A stretch of 64,000 bases of DNA from Candolleomyces eurysporus (lineage: Eukaryota; Basidiomycota; Agaricomycetes; Agaricales; Psathyrellaceae). Numbering within the stretch: the stretch's first letter is position 1; every line of letters begins with the position of its first letter. Shown here one piece after another: positions 22,552 to 33,694 of the stretch. The notes below the pieces were generated by a model. The model did no database searches. It was not told the origin of the DNA and was given only the letters and a program-made list of their open reading frames with translations. Made by a program: the position numbers and the translations under genes. The stretch spans positions 173,711 through 237,710 of the forward strand of contig JANBPK010001037.1 of the NCBI GenBank assembly GCA_027579435.1. Reading direction: 5' to 3'.

Positions 22552-25500
22552 ATGGCGACGTCTATGCGAGGTTTGACTCAGGTAATTGGACCTTCGTCGC
22601 CACTTACTCTGTTATTGATTCCGTCATGCATAGTTCATCGCGGATATCCGTGGTGCTCGAGTACGAGAATTGGAAGAGAAGAGAATCAACAAGGAGATGG
22701 CCAACATCAGGAAGAAGTTCAAAGGTGTGTGGGTTGATGGGTACGAGTACTAGCACTGTAGGCTAATTAGTATTTCTGGGTAGATGGAAACCTCGACGGA
22801 TATCAGAAGAAGAAGTACGTATTGTGCTCCGTTTCATAGAGATTCTCGCTGAGTTGTGCCCCAGATACGTCGCCAAAATCATCTTCACCTACATTCTTGG
22901 TTACAAAGTGGATGTCGGACACATGGAGGCTGTCAATCTCATCTCGAGCACGAAGTACAGTGAAAAGCAAATAGTGTGTATTAAATGCTCCATCCTCACC
23001 AAACCTTATCCTCTAATGAACTCCCCAGGGCTATTTGGCCGTCACTCTGCTAATGCACGAGAATTCGGACTTCCTACGTCTAGTCGTCAATTCTATTAGG
23101 AAGGATTTGGAATCCAATAATGAAATCGATAATTGTCTCGCCCTCCACGCTATCGCCAACGTCGGAGGCAGTGAAATGGCAGAAGCCCTGGCCGAGGACG
23201 TACACCGCCTGTTAATCTCGCCGTAAATGAATCTCTCTGCTTGGTCGAACTGGGGTCTCACTCACGCGCAGGACATCGCAGACCTTCGTCAAGAAGAAGG
23301 CGGCGCTAACGTTGTTGCGTTTGTATCGCAAGCACCCTGATGTTATTCCAGCCGCAGAGTGGGCTCTGCGAATCGTATCTATAATGGACGACCACGATCT
23401 GGTGAGTAGAGCGCAGCATCCTGAAACTCGGGTATTGAAAGTTTCCAAGGGTGTTGTCGTTTGTGTGACGAGTTTGGTGATGGCCCTTGCCCAAGATCAC
23501 CTGGATGCATTCGCAGTTTGTTACACGAAGGCGGTCGATCGGTTACACAGGGTGCGGGGTCTAACTGAAGGAATCGAGCTACGTACTAAACGAATACCAG
23601 CTGATCATTGGTCACGAGTACGCCGCGACATATACCTACTACAAGGTCCCCTCCCCCTGGTTGCAGGTGAAGCTACTCCGGCTATTGCAGTACTATCCTC
23701 CCTCTGGTATGTGTAGTTTCATATTGCGGGGGTATGCGGCTGACTGTGGCTCCAGAGGATCCAGCACTTCGTTCAGCATTATACAAGGTCCTTGAGACCA
23801 TCATGAACAACTGCGCCGAACCTTCACGAAACGTACAGCATAATAATGCTCAGCATGCCGTCCTGTTCGAAGCAATCGGTCTTGCGATCCACCTGGATAC
23901 CAACTCACCATTAGTAGGAACGGCGGCTGTCCTTCTGGCGAGATTCATCTCATCAAAAGAGACCAATGTCCGGTATCTTGGGTTAGATACCATGGCACAT
24001 CTTGCTGCTCGAGCGGAATCTTTGGAGCCTATCAAGAAGCACCAGCACACCATCATCATGTCTCTGCGTGATAAAGACATATCCGTGAGACGTCGTGCGC
24101 TCGATCTGTTGTACAGCATGTGCGATGTGGACAACTCCGAAGTGATCGTTGGAGAGCTCATCCGGTATCTGAAGGTTGCAGACTATGCCCTTCGAGAAGA
24201 GATGGTCCTGAAAATCGCAATCTTGACCGAGAAGTACGCCACCTCGTACAAGTGGTATGTCGATACCATCCTGCAGCTTATCAGTGCTGCGGGTGATCAT
24301 GTTGGAGATGAAGTTTGGTATCGGGTCGTTCAAATCGTCACCAACACCGAGGACCTGCAGGAATATGCGGCCAAAGTGGCATTTGAGCACCTGAAGGCTC
24401 CTTCAACTCACGAGAGTCTAGTTAAGGTCGGAGGCAAGTTTAGTCATATTATATCTATCAAGATTCTTTCATTGACTGTGTCACTCAGGTTATATCCTCG
24501 GCGAATACGGGCACCTAATCGCCAACGAACCTGGCTATAGCCCCATGGAACAGTTCCAGCTACTGCATTCCAAATCTCAGTTCTGCGTCGCCCCTACTCG
24601 GTCATTGCTCTTGACCACCTATGTCAAATGGGCCAACGTCTTCCCCGAAATTAAACCCCAGCTGCTCAATATCTTCGATCGATACCGACACGTCCTTGAC
24701 GCAGAATTGCAACAACGCGCTTGTGAATATTTCACGCTCGCATCGAGACCGGAAGACGATGATTTCCTTCCGAACGTTTGCGAAGAAATGCCACCTTTCC
24801 CCCCTCGAGTTAGTGCCCTACTCGGGCGCCTAAATCGCAAGCTTGGTGACACAGAAGACAAGCGGACCTGGGTTCATGGGGGAAAGGAGGCCAATACCGA
24901 TCGAGAAGTTGTCAAAAAGAAGACTCTTCCACCGCCTGATTCCAACGTCCAGACTGATCCGGGAGATATCATGAGTTCCCTTGCAGGGCTCGATCTTTCC
25001 TCGTCAGCAACCCAACCAACCGCCCCCGTAGACCAAAGCCATATTCCGAGACCGGCTGTCGGACCCAACATCGACAAGTGGTACGAAAAGCTTATGCTTG
25101 GTACCGACGGTGTGCTCTATGAAGACACTCAAATCCAAGTAGGCATCAAATCTCGATACCAAGGGCATATGGGTCAGGTCGCTGTTTACCTAGGAAACAA
25201 GGTCTCAGCTACTCTCACCTCTTTCACTGCCACTGTCCATGTTCCCGAACCCGAAGCCATCTCGGTCACGTTTTCCAAGATTCCGCCCAACAAGATCGAG
25301 GCTCGAAGTCAATGCCAACAGTTACTCAATATCGAATGCAAGAAGATCTTTACCAGCCCGCCAGTATTGACAGTCTCGTTTTTGGCTGGTTCTCATCAGT
25401 CAGTATCCCTTCGACTCCCAATCACCATCACGAAGTTCTTTGAACATGTCAAACTCGATCAAACCGAGTTCTTCGAGCGGTGGAAATTGATTGGGGGGCC

Positions 25501-25877
25501 GCCTCGAGAGGCTCAGAGTATCTTCTCTATACCTCTGGCATCGACAGGACAACTTGACTTGCAGCGGCATCGAGATATCGTATCAGGCCATCGGCTGAAC
25601 GTTCTGGAAGAGATTGATCCTAACCCTCATAACTTGGTGGCTGCCGGAGTGCTTCATATGTCCTTGGACGGTAAAGTCGGATGCTTGCTGCGTCTAGAAC
25701 CCAACCAAGAAGCGAAGGTGAGAGCAATTTGTATTTTTCGCAATGTTCTAGCCCCTTTTAACGTCTGGCCCTTCCTTCTAGCTTTGTCGAGTCACCTGCC
25801 GAAGTACATCTGAGGAGGTTGCCGCAGAGGTTTTGAAGCTAATACAGAAAAATCTCGCAGCAACGAAACGGCCGTGA
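22552..25877 (+). CDS. apl3: AP-2 adaptor complex alpha subunit
   Basis: Large adaptin of the plasma-membrane clathrin adaptor AP-2 (Apl3 in yeast), which binds PIP2 and cargo in endocytosis. It starts [19 protein letters not shown]; intron 1 is 22582-22633. The trunk is helical solenoid: [111 protein letters not shown] Pro/Ser hinge (25000-25080) is followed by the ear: [21 protein letters not shown] and [28 protein letters not shown]. The '[21 protein letters not shown]' block and the ear ending separate alpha from gamma adaptin. About 940 residues, split by many short introns. Confidence 0.95.
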
Positions 25878-26012
25878 TCATAGGGCGGCCAATATCTCTT
25901 CAATGTACAATAACAATCAGTAATCTTTGGGGTAATAAGAAACGGACCATCCTGGGTATCCAACTATCGTAAATGAGTACTACATATGATACACACATTC
26001 GCACTATACCAG

Positions 26013-29000
26013 CTACAATCGTAAAATCCCGCGAAGAAGACCCTTCTTGCGTTTAGTCGTATCGTCGGGAGGATCGTTGAACGAGTCATTTGGGCGTTCT
26101 TTCGTGGGCGAGGTGAGTCCTTGCGCGGGTTTGTATGTGGGCACAGAGTCGGTAGAGGGGGCCTTCATGTGGAGAGGACGTCGGAATGATTTGAGGTCCG
26201 AGGTGCTTGGAGACTTCGGTTCGTCGTTCCGGTTGCGGGTGGAGAAGACTCGCGGGGTATTAGGCATCGTATCATCGAAAAATCGGCGAGCAGGGGAATT
26301 TGAACCTGATGATGGTGCCGTTGAAGGTCTAAGGGTCTTCCGCTTAGGGGTACTTCGGGAGGTAGCCGGTTTTGAGGAGACTGGGGCTGAGGCAAGGGCA
26401 GATGGGCCCTGGGGCATCTGACTGACCACAGGTAGCGATGGTCTCCGTTTGTCTAGGGAGAGCTTCGCGGCGAGTTGAGTTACTCTAATGAGTGCCTGTT
26501 CCTCGACTTCGAAACACTTGTTTACGAACGCATCCAAGGGTGTCCCTTTGATGGAGGCAAGCTGGGCCTGGAGCTGGGGATCTCGGGAACTTCTAATGAC
26601 CGCTGAGGTGATGATGGCCAGATGGCGGGGTATGTCAAGCAAGTGGGGCAACATGGGAATAGCTTCTCGATCCAGCACGGTAAGATTGGAAGACCGTTCT
26701 CGCAAGGAGTTTACGATGTTCAGGCGATTGTGTCGGGCCATGGCGGCAACGGGATTAGACGGGTAAGGATCATCAAGCGGTGAAGAAACGGCGGCAATAT
26801 AATCTTGCATTGCGGGTAGACTGTTTGCTAGAAAGTCTTTGACACCTGCCATGAATGATTCCTTTTGCGAAGACTGTAACGAGGTTAGCAACGGCTGAAA
26901 AAAGAAGAGATAAGAAACGTACGGCATTTAAATTGGCCAGACTTTGAATGACCTTCGCAATCAGAGTAAGACTACGCTGAACCGGTTCGGGCGGCAGGCC
27001 TGGCACCTGGGCGTCAAAATGGAGCTTGATCATCACATTTTTAGCGCACTTACCTGGGTACAGTCCGAAGAGATGGGGATGGAGAATTGCAGGTACAATA
27101 AACCTCAAGAAGCAAAAGGCTGACACAGTCTGCTTCGGAAGATCTCGATGTTCAGTCGACCCTTTCTCTGCTTTGGTGCGTTGCTCCACCAGGGTGCGAA
27201 TTGTTTGGAATAGGCGGCGAAGTTCACTAAAAGCAGTCAGATTATAGTCGGCATTGACAAAAAAGGACGTTACTTTGGGCACTCGTTTCGAACTGAGTAT
27301 ATCTGATTCCAAAACTCCTGTGACCAGTAGATGAGGACGTCTACATTGCGTTCCAAGTCCTTGCCGCCCTTGCGACTCCGCATGGGGTCGACTTCAATGG
27401 CAACCTTCTCGGCGCATAGCCTTCTAAGAACGGACCCAATGCTAGCATCTAGGAATGTCTTTCCGTACCAAGTCATGGACAACTCCATGATTTTAGTCAA
27501 GACGGTGTTGCCTCGAAAGAGGGTTTGATGTGCTAATATCGGGGTCAGTGGGAACAGGAACAAGAATGGAGACGCTACGCACAGCCTGCGCTTTCAAGGA
27601 CGTGGCGGGTCGCAAAGTCTTGAACATGTTTGATGAGGGTATCGTTCGCGACTGCCAGCGACATAACTGGAGTAGATATACTTTTGAGTTTCAATTTCGC
27701 TTCAAGTTCTAAAAGCCAGTCCAAAAAATTCCTGGAATGAAAAGTCTGATGCTTGGTTAGAGATAGAGCTGGAAGTTTAAACGAAACTCATAAGTCACCT
27801 TCAAAAGACCATTATACGCGGAGGAAGGCAGCACGATTTCCCTGAATGCGATTAGTCGCAAATATAGACGATGTCAAAGCGAGCACCTACTCATCAACGC
27901 GAATTTTGAGCCGCAACTCTCCAACCTGAACTTCCCGTGAAGGACCAGATTGAGCCTGCATAATCGGATACCATCCTTCGGTGACCTCTCCTCTCCGAAA
28001 AGCACTAAGCGGTATCCGAATAAACCCAACGATTAAAGGTTTCATCACCTTCTTCTCCTTCCAGACCACGACATCCAAGGAATCGAACGGTGGCAGTTCA
28101 GCAAACGTAAACTTTTCATGCCAGTCTATACTCGACGTCGTTCCACGTTTTCTAGAGGACGTTCGTCCGCAGAGAATGTCGTTGAGGTGGATTTCGCAGG
28201 TTACGTCGTTGTCAGCTTCACCATCTGGTGCAGCTTCCGTGTCCATATTCAAGTCTGATCTTGATATGCCAACGTTACGGCCTTGAACAACGGACAGTTC
28301 GATTTGGCGCCACATTCGATACGAGCCGCCCTCCAGGGGGAAGAACCATCGTCCATAGATCTCGGGAATGGCGTAGGATCTTAAGAGGGCAAGCCATGTC
28401 GAGCAGACGTCGGAATTGGCGAATTGGAGATATATGGGCTCAGCAACGGTGGAAGACGTCCAGCGCTGACCACTGAAAGTAGAGTCCTCAGTTCACCTTG
28501 ACAACCCGAAACAAGTATCAAGACAGTGGACGCACGCTATACAATACAGGCCCACACAGTCCTTGCGGAAGAACAAGGAAGGGTCGGCTTGTCGAATATC
28601 CGTCTGGTTGAGAAGGTGGAGATACACCGTCTGGTAAAGGATGGCCTCCTAGGGAACAACAACGACATGAGACATCTGAAAAACCTGTTGGAAACGCGGG
28701 AAGATAACTCACATCGAGGTAGATGTTCAGAAAGCAACGGTCGCCTTCTTCAAGGAGCTTGCACGTCGCGCTCCTCCACTGGCCTGCGCCAGCTAGACTC
28801 TTGGAGAGACCCAAGCTTGATTTCTCTAGATGCGGAGAATTAGAGGTGGGGACAACGGAACACAAGAGAAGCTGCATATAAACCAACGAACCTTTGGGTT
28901 TGCCGTATTCATCAGCCGCGGTGAGTGTGCCCGATTCCCTCTTCTCTGGCTTCTTTCGGATGATAGCAGGGGGCTTGTGTGGGTGGGAGGTGTGAGACGG

Positions 29001-29148
29001 AAGAAAAATATGCGATGGGAGCGAAGGAGGCGCGTACCTTCCTGAGAGCAGAACCTGCTGTAGCAGACACGTACAGCTCGACGTCCACCAGGAACTCTCG
29101 TGCCTTTTCATTCTGTTTGGAGGAATAGTGGTCCCAGGAATCAGCCAT
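26013..29148 (-). CDS. C2-RasGAP GTPase-activating protein (Bud2/RASAL-like)
   Basis: Stimulates GTP hydrolysis on a Ras-family GTPase. It starts MADSWDHYSSKQNEKAREFLVDVELYV. Domains in order: a PH-like N-terminal region whose end reads HIYLQFANSDVCSTWLALLRSYAIPEIYG; a C2 domain (RQIELSVVQGRNVG ... HEKFTFAELPPFDSLDVVVWKEKK); then the RasGAP domain. The catalytic arginine finger is in HQTLFRGNTVLTK and the FLR motif is in FCFLRFIVPAILHPHLFGL. The C-terminal ~200 residues are Ser/Pro/Lys-rich and disordered, ending GLLRGILRL. The PH-C2-GAP order fits Bud2/CLA2 and the animal RASAL/SynGAP groups. The substrate (Rsr1-like or Ras) cannot be told from sequence. Confidence 0.88.
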
Positions 29149-29834
29149 TGTTCGTAGGAGGGTGGTGGTGGCCTAGGGAGCTTGCGATCAAGAACCCGGA
29201 AATGGGAGAGGTTGCGTTGTGCTCAAGGCCGTTCCAAGTGCGCTGCGATTGAGAAGAAGTCAAGAGTCATTTACCAATTGAAGCGTAATTTAAGGGCACG
29301 ATGGGCGCTGAACGGAGTTTAGCCGTGAAAAAGGCCCAGGAGCAGGAGGAAGCGCAGGCCCGCATGTCAGGGGAACTGGACCAATGTGGCGATGCCCGGT
29401 GGTCGTCAAACGCGGTCACCAAATGTGACGAAGCGAGCAAAGGCACCGAAGTCAAAGGAGGGGCCACTGGGAATCGTCAGCATGGCTTGCGCCTCCACCA
29501 ATAGAATAGCATGTGAAGGTGCAAAGGAGCCATGTCGGCATGCGCACAATTTACAACGACTTCGTGACGGACCTACGATTGGATAGGACACGTCGCGTTG
29601 ACAGTTTGTTCGCATCATCTCAGAAGAAAGTTGGTAGGTATCGAGGGCCAACCACTCTCGAAACATGGTTCCATTATGTATATAGGTCCAGAAACCCATG
29701 TAACATCCTAGCGTCTCTTTAAGGTCTTAAAGTCGTAGGCAAACTGTATAACAGCCATGTAATATTAGTACCAGGCTAGATGGCGTCGAGGTATATTGCC
29801 CGTGTAGCTCATTACTAAGTTATAACATTATAGG
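29149..29834. other. RasGAP upstream / elongase downstream region, no gene seen
   Basis: 686 bp. Short overlapping ORFs on both strands show no domain or splice structure. The right end is AT-rich (29700-29830), consistent with the elongase 3' UTR. Confidence 0.5.
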
Positions 29835-31082
29835 TCATCGTTTACTCTGCCTTGTGTCTGGAGTGTTGTTAGCTGGGAGGAAATCAACGTGACAAAAGGC
29901 GGTGCGTACCCATTGGCTTTCCCATTTGCATGTCCATTAGCGTGTCCGTTGGCGGAGGGCTTCTTTGGTGCAGGCTTCTTGTAGGTTTGGAAGTAGAAGT
30001 TGATGAAGAGGAAAAGATAGCTTGTCAACAAGCCGCAGCCAAAGAGAGCAGACTTTTCGGAACCAGCGCAGTTAGCGATGTAAGGGAGTGACGTAGGATA
30101 GTAGGCATCCACGAAGTGCTCATAAGCTAAACGGCCGTTAGACAGACGGGATGACAAAACCGATGACGAAACGTACTCCCGAAGTAAACCAAGCAAATAT
30201 CAATGACGAATTGCACGATTTGCATAGTTGTCAAGTACTTCTTCCACTACAGAACCCAATTAGAATGAATCACAGGTTTAGCAGCAAGGAAAGACGTACC
30301 CAGAAACGACGGCCACCAGCGGTTGCATAGTAGTAATAATCTATAACTCGGTCAGAGGGCTGAGTTTTGATCTTGAGAAGGCAACATACACATCACAACG
30401 TGAACTGCAAGGTTTTGGGCGATGACGGCCCATGACTAAGGAGGGGTGAGTAATGATGCTAGCGATGACTGCGACGCAACGCACTATACTGGTCTTTCCG
30501 TTCAACTGAGTGTAGCAGAGCAAGGCAGTCGCAGAGTGGTGGAAAACGTGAAGGAATTCTGGTACGAGTTTAGACCCAACGAAGGAGTGACAGATCATCA
30601 GACGTACGTAGAGGTTTTTTCTTGAGAGCGAGGAAAATCGTGTCAATGAGCTCAATGTACTTGAAATAGTAATTGATCATGTAGTAGAACTCGAGTTTCT
30701 ATGGTCCGAGGTGAGGAGGAAGGAAGGAACGCGTCGGAAGGAGTTAAATACGCACAGGTGTCCAGGAGTCTGCGTGACAGAGAGCTGCATGGATGCCGCG
30801 ATTCCAGATAATTGGAACAATCTCCTCAAGCATGAGCACGAGGAGAAGGCCGCTGCCAGTCGTCAGGAAGATGTTGTGGGCCTGGAAGAGGGCCGTGAGC
30901 TTTCGTGGTTCCTTGTCCTTCATGTACGCCTGAATGCCGAATATGGCGGCCAAGTATGACACAAGAGCGACCGTGACAGAGGTGTCCGTTGAGAGAGGGG
31001 AGACGCCGGGAACATAGCTGTAGAGATGAACAGGCAGACGGTAGGGCACCGCGGCCAGGATCAGGTCACTGAGGGAAGCCAT
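29835..31082 (-). CDS. ELO-family very long chain fatty acid elongase
   Basis: 3-ketoacyl-CoA synthase of the ER (GNS1/SUR4 type; yeast Fen1/Sur4). It starts MASLSDLILAAVPYRLPVHLYSYVPG; upstream Mets belong to a longer open frame without homology. Conserved motifs: KLEFYYMINYYFKYIELIDTIFLALKKK with the ELO 'ELxDTxFxxL' motif; the catalytic histidine box FLHVFHHSATALLCY (HxxHH); QVVMYYYYY-like Tyr run; and TMQIVQFVIDI. Multiple hydrophobic helices follow. The last coding segment is a short Asn-Gly-His-Ala repeat followed, across an intron, by the basic end GQSKR, suited to ER retention. Substrate chain length cannot be inferred. Confidence 0.93.
29932..29967 (-). repeat. NGHA tetrapeptide repeat in the elongase tail
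   Basis: Near-perfect 12-bp units encode SANGHANGHANGKANG just before the last intron of the elongase gene. It is a coding microsatellite-like repeat, and its length may vary between strains. Confidence 0.8.
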
Positions 31083-31723
31083 GGACGATGAGCGAGGGGG
31101 ACCGAGGAGACGAGCGCGTTTACACAACCACGAAATTTGAGGAAATCAACAAAACGGCGTGACACAGCTGGCGTTGTCACACGCTTTCGCATGTGTTAAC
31201 TCCTCCTGAACGCCCATGTGGCGGGGCCAATCATCATCTCCACATTCATATATCTCTACAAGCGCCATAGACGCCATGCAGTGCTGGATTCTGGCGGGCG
31301 TAGGCCAGTTCCAACCGATGGAGTGGGCCTGTATTTTTTGTGAGCTCACCTGTGATCCATTCAAGCCAAGAACTGCCTTGTGTCGTCTGGGCCGTCCACG
31401 TCGGTCCTCGGCGGGGTTACTTTGAACCCCTTTGTGGGCATATGCGATCTTCTTAAATCAGCCAGGTCAAAGCACTGGGCGTATGTTTCTATCATATACT
31501 CAAGTTCACGATTCTACAAGCAAAAGACGGTCTTACAGACTCGACATAGCATCGGCTCCAACTTGTGTGAAGAGATCCAGGTATCAAAATTTTCCAAGAT
31601 GTGATGCGTGCTATGTATACAGATGATCGTAAGGAACCGAGAAATATCTACCAGCGAAGTTACAGAGTTGAAAACCTGAGTCCGTTTAATGATAGAAATA
31701 CAACGAGGTGAGGAAAAGAGTAT
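31083..31723. promoter_or_regulatory. Elongase promoter region
   Basis: 641 bp between the elongase ATG and the stop of the unknown 190-residue gene, both minus strand. Only short featureless ORFs. No defined motif. Confidence 0.5.
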
Positions 31724-32488
31724 TCAGTTGAGAACGAGGCATGGCCCTGTTGGCCATTCAACGAAGCTAACACCCGTACTAAAAGGACTGTTAGCAATCG
31801 CGCATCATTCCCGGACAATACAGTATGACATACCTGTTAGTTGGTCGGACCTTTTCAACCTCGGAGATGACTGGTTGGTTGACCGGGTAGGTGTCCGTTG
31901 GCAGAGCACACACGACGCAGTGCGTAGATTCTGAGGGTACAAGTGAATAGGTTGCATAAATCTGTTGAATTTGGAAGGGACCTCCGTCAATATGATGTAC
32001 TGGAAACGTTAAAATGGTGAAGACAATCTCACCCCCGCGGTTCTCAGACTCTTGACCAATTCATGAATTAGCCCAAGGAGTTGTGATCTCTTTGTGTGCA
32101 AGTCATTGTAGTCCCAATCTATGTTTTTGGCTGGTTAGAAACAGCCGGTGATGACACAGGAGGCACAAGAGAACTGACATGAGCCATCTGTTGATCCCAA
32201 GGTTGGTATGGTGCACAGAAGCTTCGTCCCGGATTTCCTGGAACGGAGAATTTCCCTATAATAGAATAGTCAGTAAAATGGGAAGGGGGAGGGGGAAGGG
32301 GAAGGGAGGTTAACGCACTTCTTGAAAGGCTCGACAGCATCACGTAGGTCCAGCGTCTGAAAAGGGACGACGTCTTGGGTTGGATAAGATCCGGTGAGAA
32401 CAAGTTAGAGACGAACTGGTTGTGAGGAGTGTTTAGCCTGGTAGCTGGAGGCCAGAGGAAGAGACGATGGAGGGTAGACAGACAACAT
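31724..32488 (-). CDS. Unrecognised 190-residue protein, multi-exon
   Basis: I assembled this gene from splice sites: exons 32413-32488, 32315-32373, 32179-32255, 31834-32130 and 31724-31787 (573 nt in total, a multiple of three). Readable pieces are FQTLDLRDAVEPFKKCG, FQEIRDEASVHHTNLGINRWL, NIDWDYNDLHTKRSQLLG, EIVFTILTFPVHHIDGGPFQ and STGVSFVEWPTGPCLVLN. Within exon 4 the frame must change twice. One A too many in a five-A run (32124-32128) and one G too few in a five-G run (32033-32037) would give one continuous protein; the two errors cancel. No signal peptide, membrane segment or known motif is recognised. A CVVC pair in the middle could bind metal. The first intron (39 nt) is the weakest call. 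Confidence 0.5.
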
Positions 32489-33694
32489 TTTTCAAAAGGA
32501 CGACAGGCAGAATAGATGATGTTTTGGGGGGGGGCACACGACTTGGGGATGAGCGGGGAAAGCCCTTTACTTAAATACTCCCCAATAGGGACCTCACATG
32601 AACATCATCGTGCTAACTCGGGACACCACGGGAACCTCTGACTGATCGGCACGCCTCAAGGACAGCGAGAACTTCTGCGTTTACGTTTTAGGTTCGAGCA
32701 GTTCGCCTTCTTCTGGACCCTATATTTCAGCCCGGCGTTCTGGAATGTGGCTGGAATTACATTAAAATGCAGCTACCGTGAATTGTCAGATCCTTCCCCC
32801 CCCGCTCACGCCATCCACTAACCATCCGGATCTCATCCTTGGCTTTGCACCGATCTAGGCCAGGACAGGATCCTGATCTACTCAATATAGCCAGGTCGCA
32901 ATTCCATACCCAGCAACCCATGATCAGGTCTCAGGATAAATACTGTACCGGACTGTAGGGTAGATCCCGATTTTCAGGGCCTTGCACGCTCGAGCAGCGA
33001 GGTCGGTAAGAACTGAAATTTCGGACCAATTTTCGCCTACTTTTTGGGGATTTCTAGGCAGGGTACCGTTGGGGTACATACAGAATGCTTTGTCTACAGC
33101 TTCGGATCACTTATGGAATTCGATTAACTGTCAGTGATATCTGCCATTGGTCCTCCCCACAAATAGATGCAGGGGTCTATAGTCGTACTATCTTCACTTC
33201 TGGTCGTGTAGATGAAATTTCCGCATGAACAATCCAAGATTCGTCGGGGAAACAGCGAGAGGGGATGGCTTGCTAAGAATACTTGAGATCGTGTGCGAAA
33301 ACTGCATGATGCACGCGAGTCGTCATTCTTCTGTCGCCGAGAAGAAGCCTACTCTGACTGTTTCAAGATTTTGGGCTTTGAAAGGCTGTTGTTGGGTCAT
33401 TCGTGACAGACTAGGCGGGTAAGAGGAGGTCTAGGGCTCTTGGCATTCACAATTGCGGCGCATTCGGAGGGTGGGATCAATATCACATTACGTAACCATG
33501 ACGTTAGTGCAACGACAGGGTTCGCGTTGAGCAATGGCTGTAGCGATGTATACGGACTCCACTCACTCTTCTACCTGAATACCCATCTCCTTGGAATCGA
33601 GAAGCAGACAAGCACGCCATTATTAGCGATTGTGTCAAAACTCTTGTCTATCACGCCGAATAGTGGCCTCAAGTTTCAGAATTTCTAACCCAAC
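32489..33694. promoter_or_regulatory. Long divergent intergenic region ahead of VPS13
   Basis: 1.2 kb between the ATGs of the unknown gene (minus) and VPS13 (plus). It has a run of nine G near 32525-32534 and no convincing gene. ORFs of 65-85 codons at 33225-33890 lack homology and overlap the first VPS13 exons. Both promoters must lie here. Confidence 0.45.

Noticed and set aside
31834..32130. A 33-nt intron inside exon 4 of the unknown gene (32000-32032)
   Set aside because: First considered to explain the frame change. Reading straight through gives a better peptide (GEIVFTILTFPVHHIDGG), and 33 nt is too short for a fungal intron.
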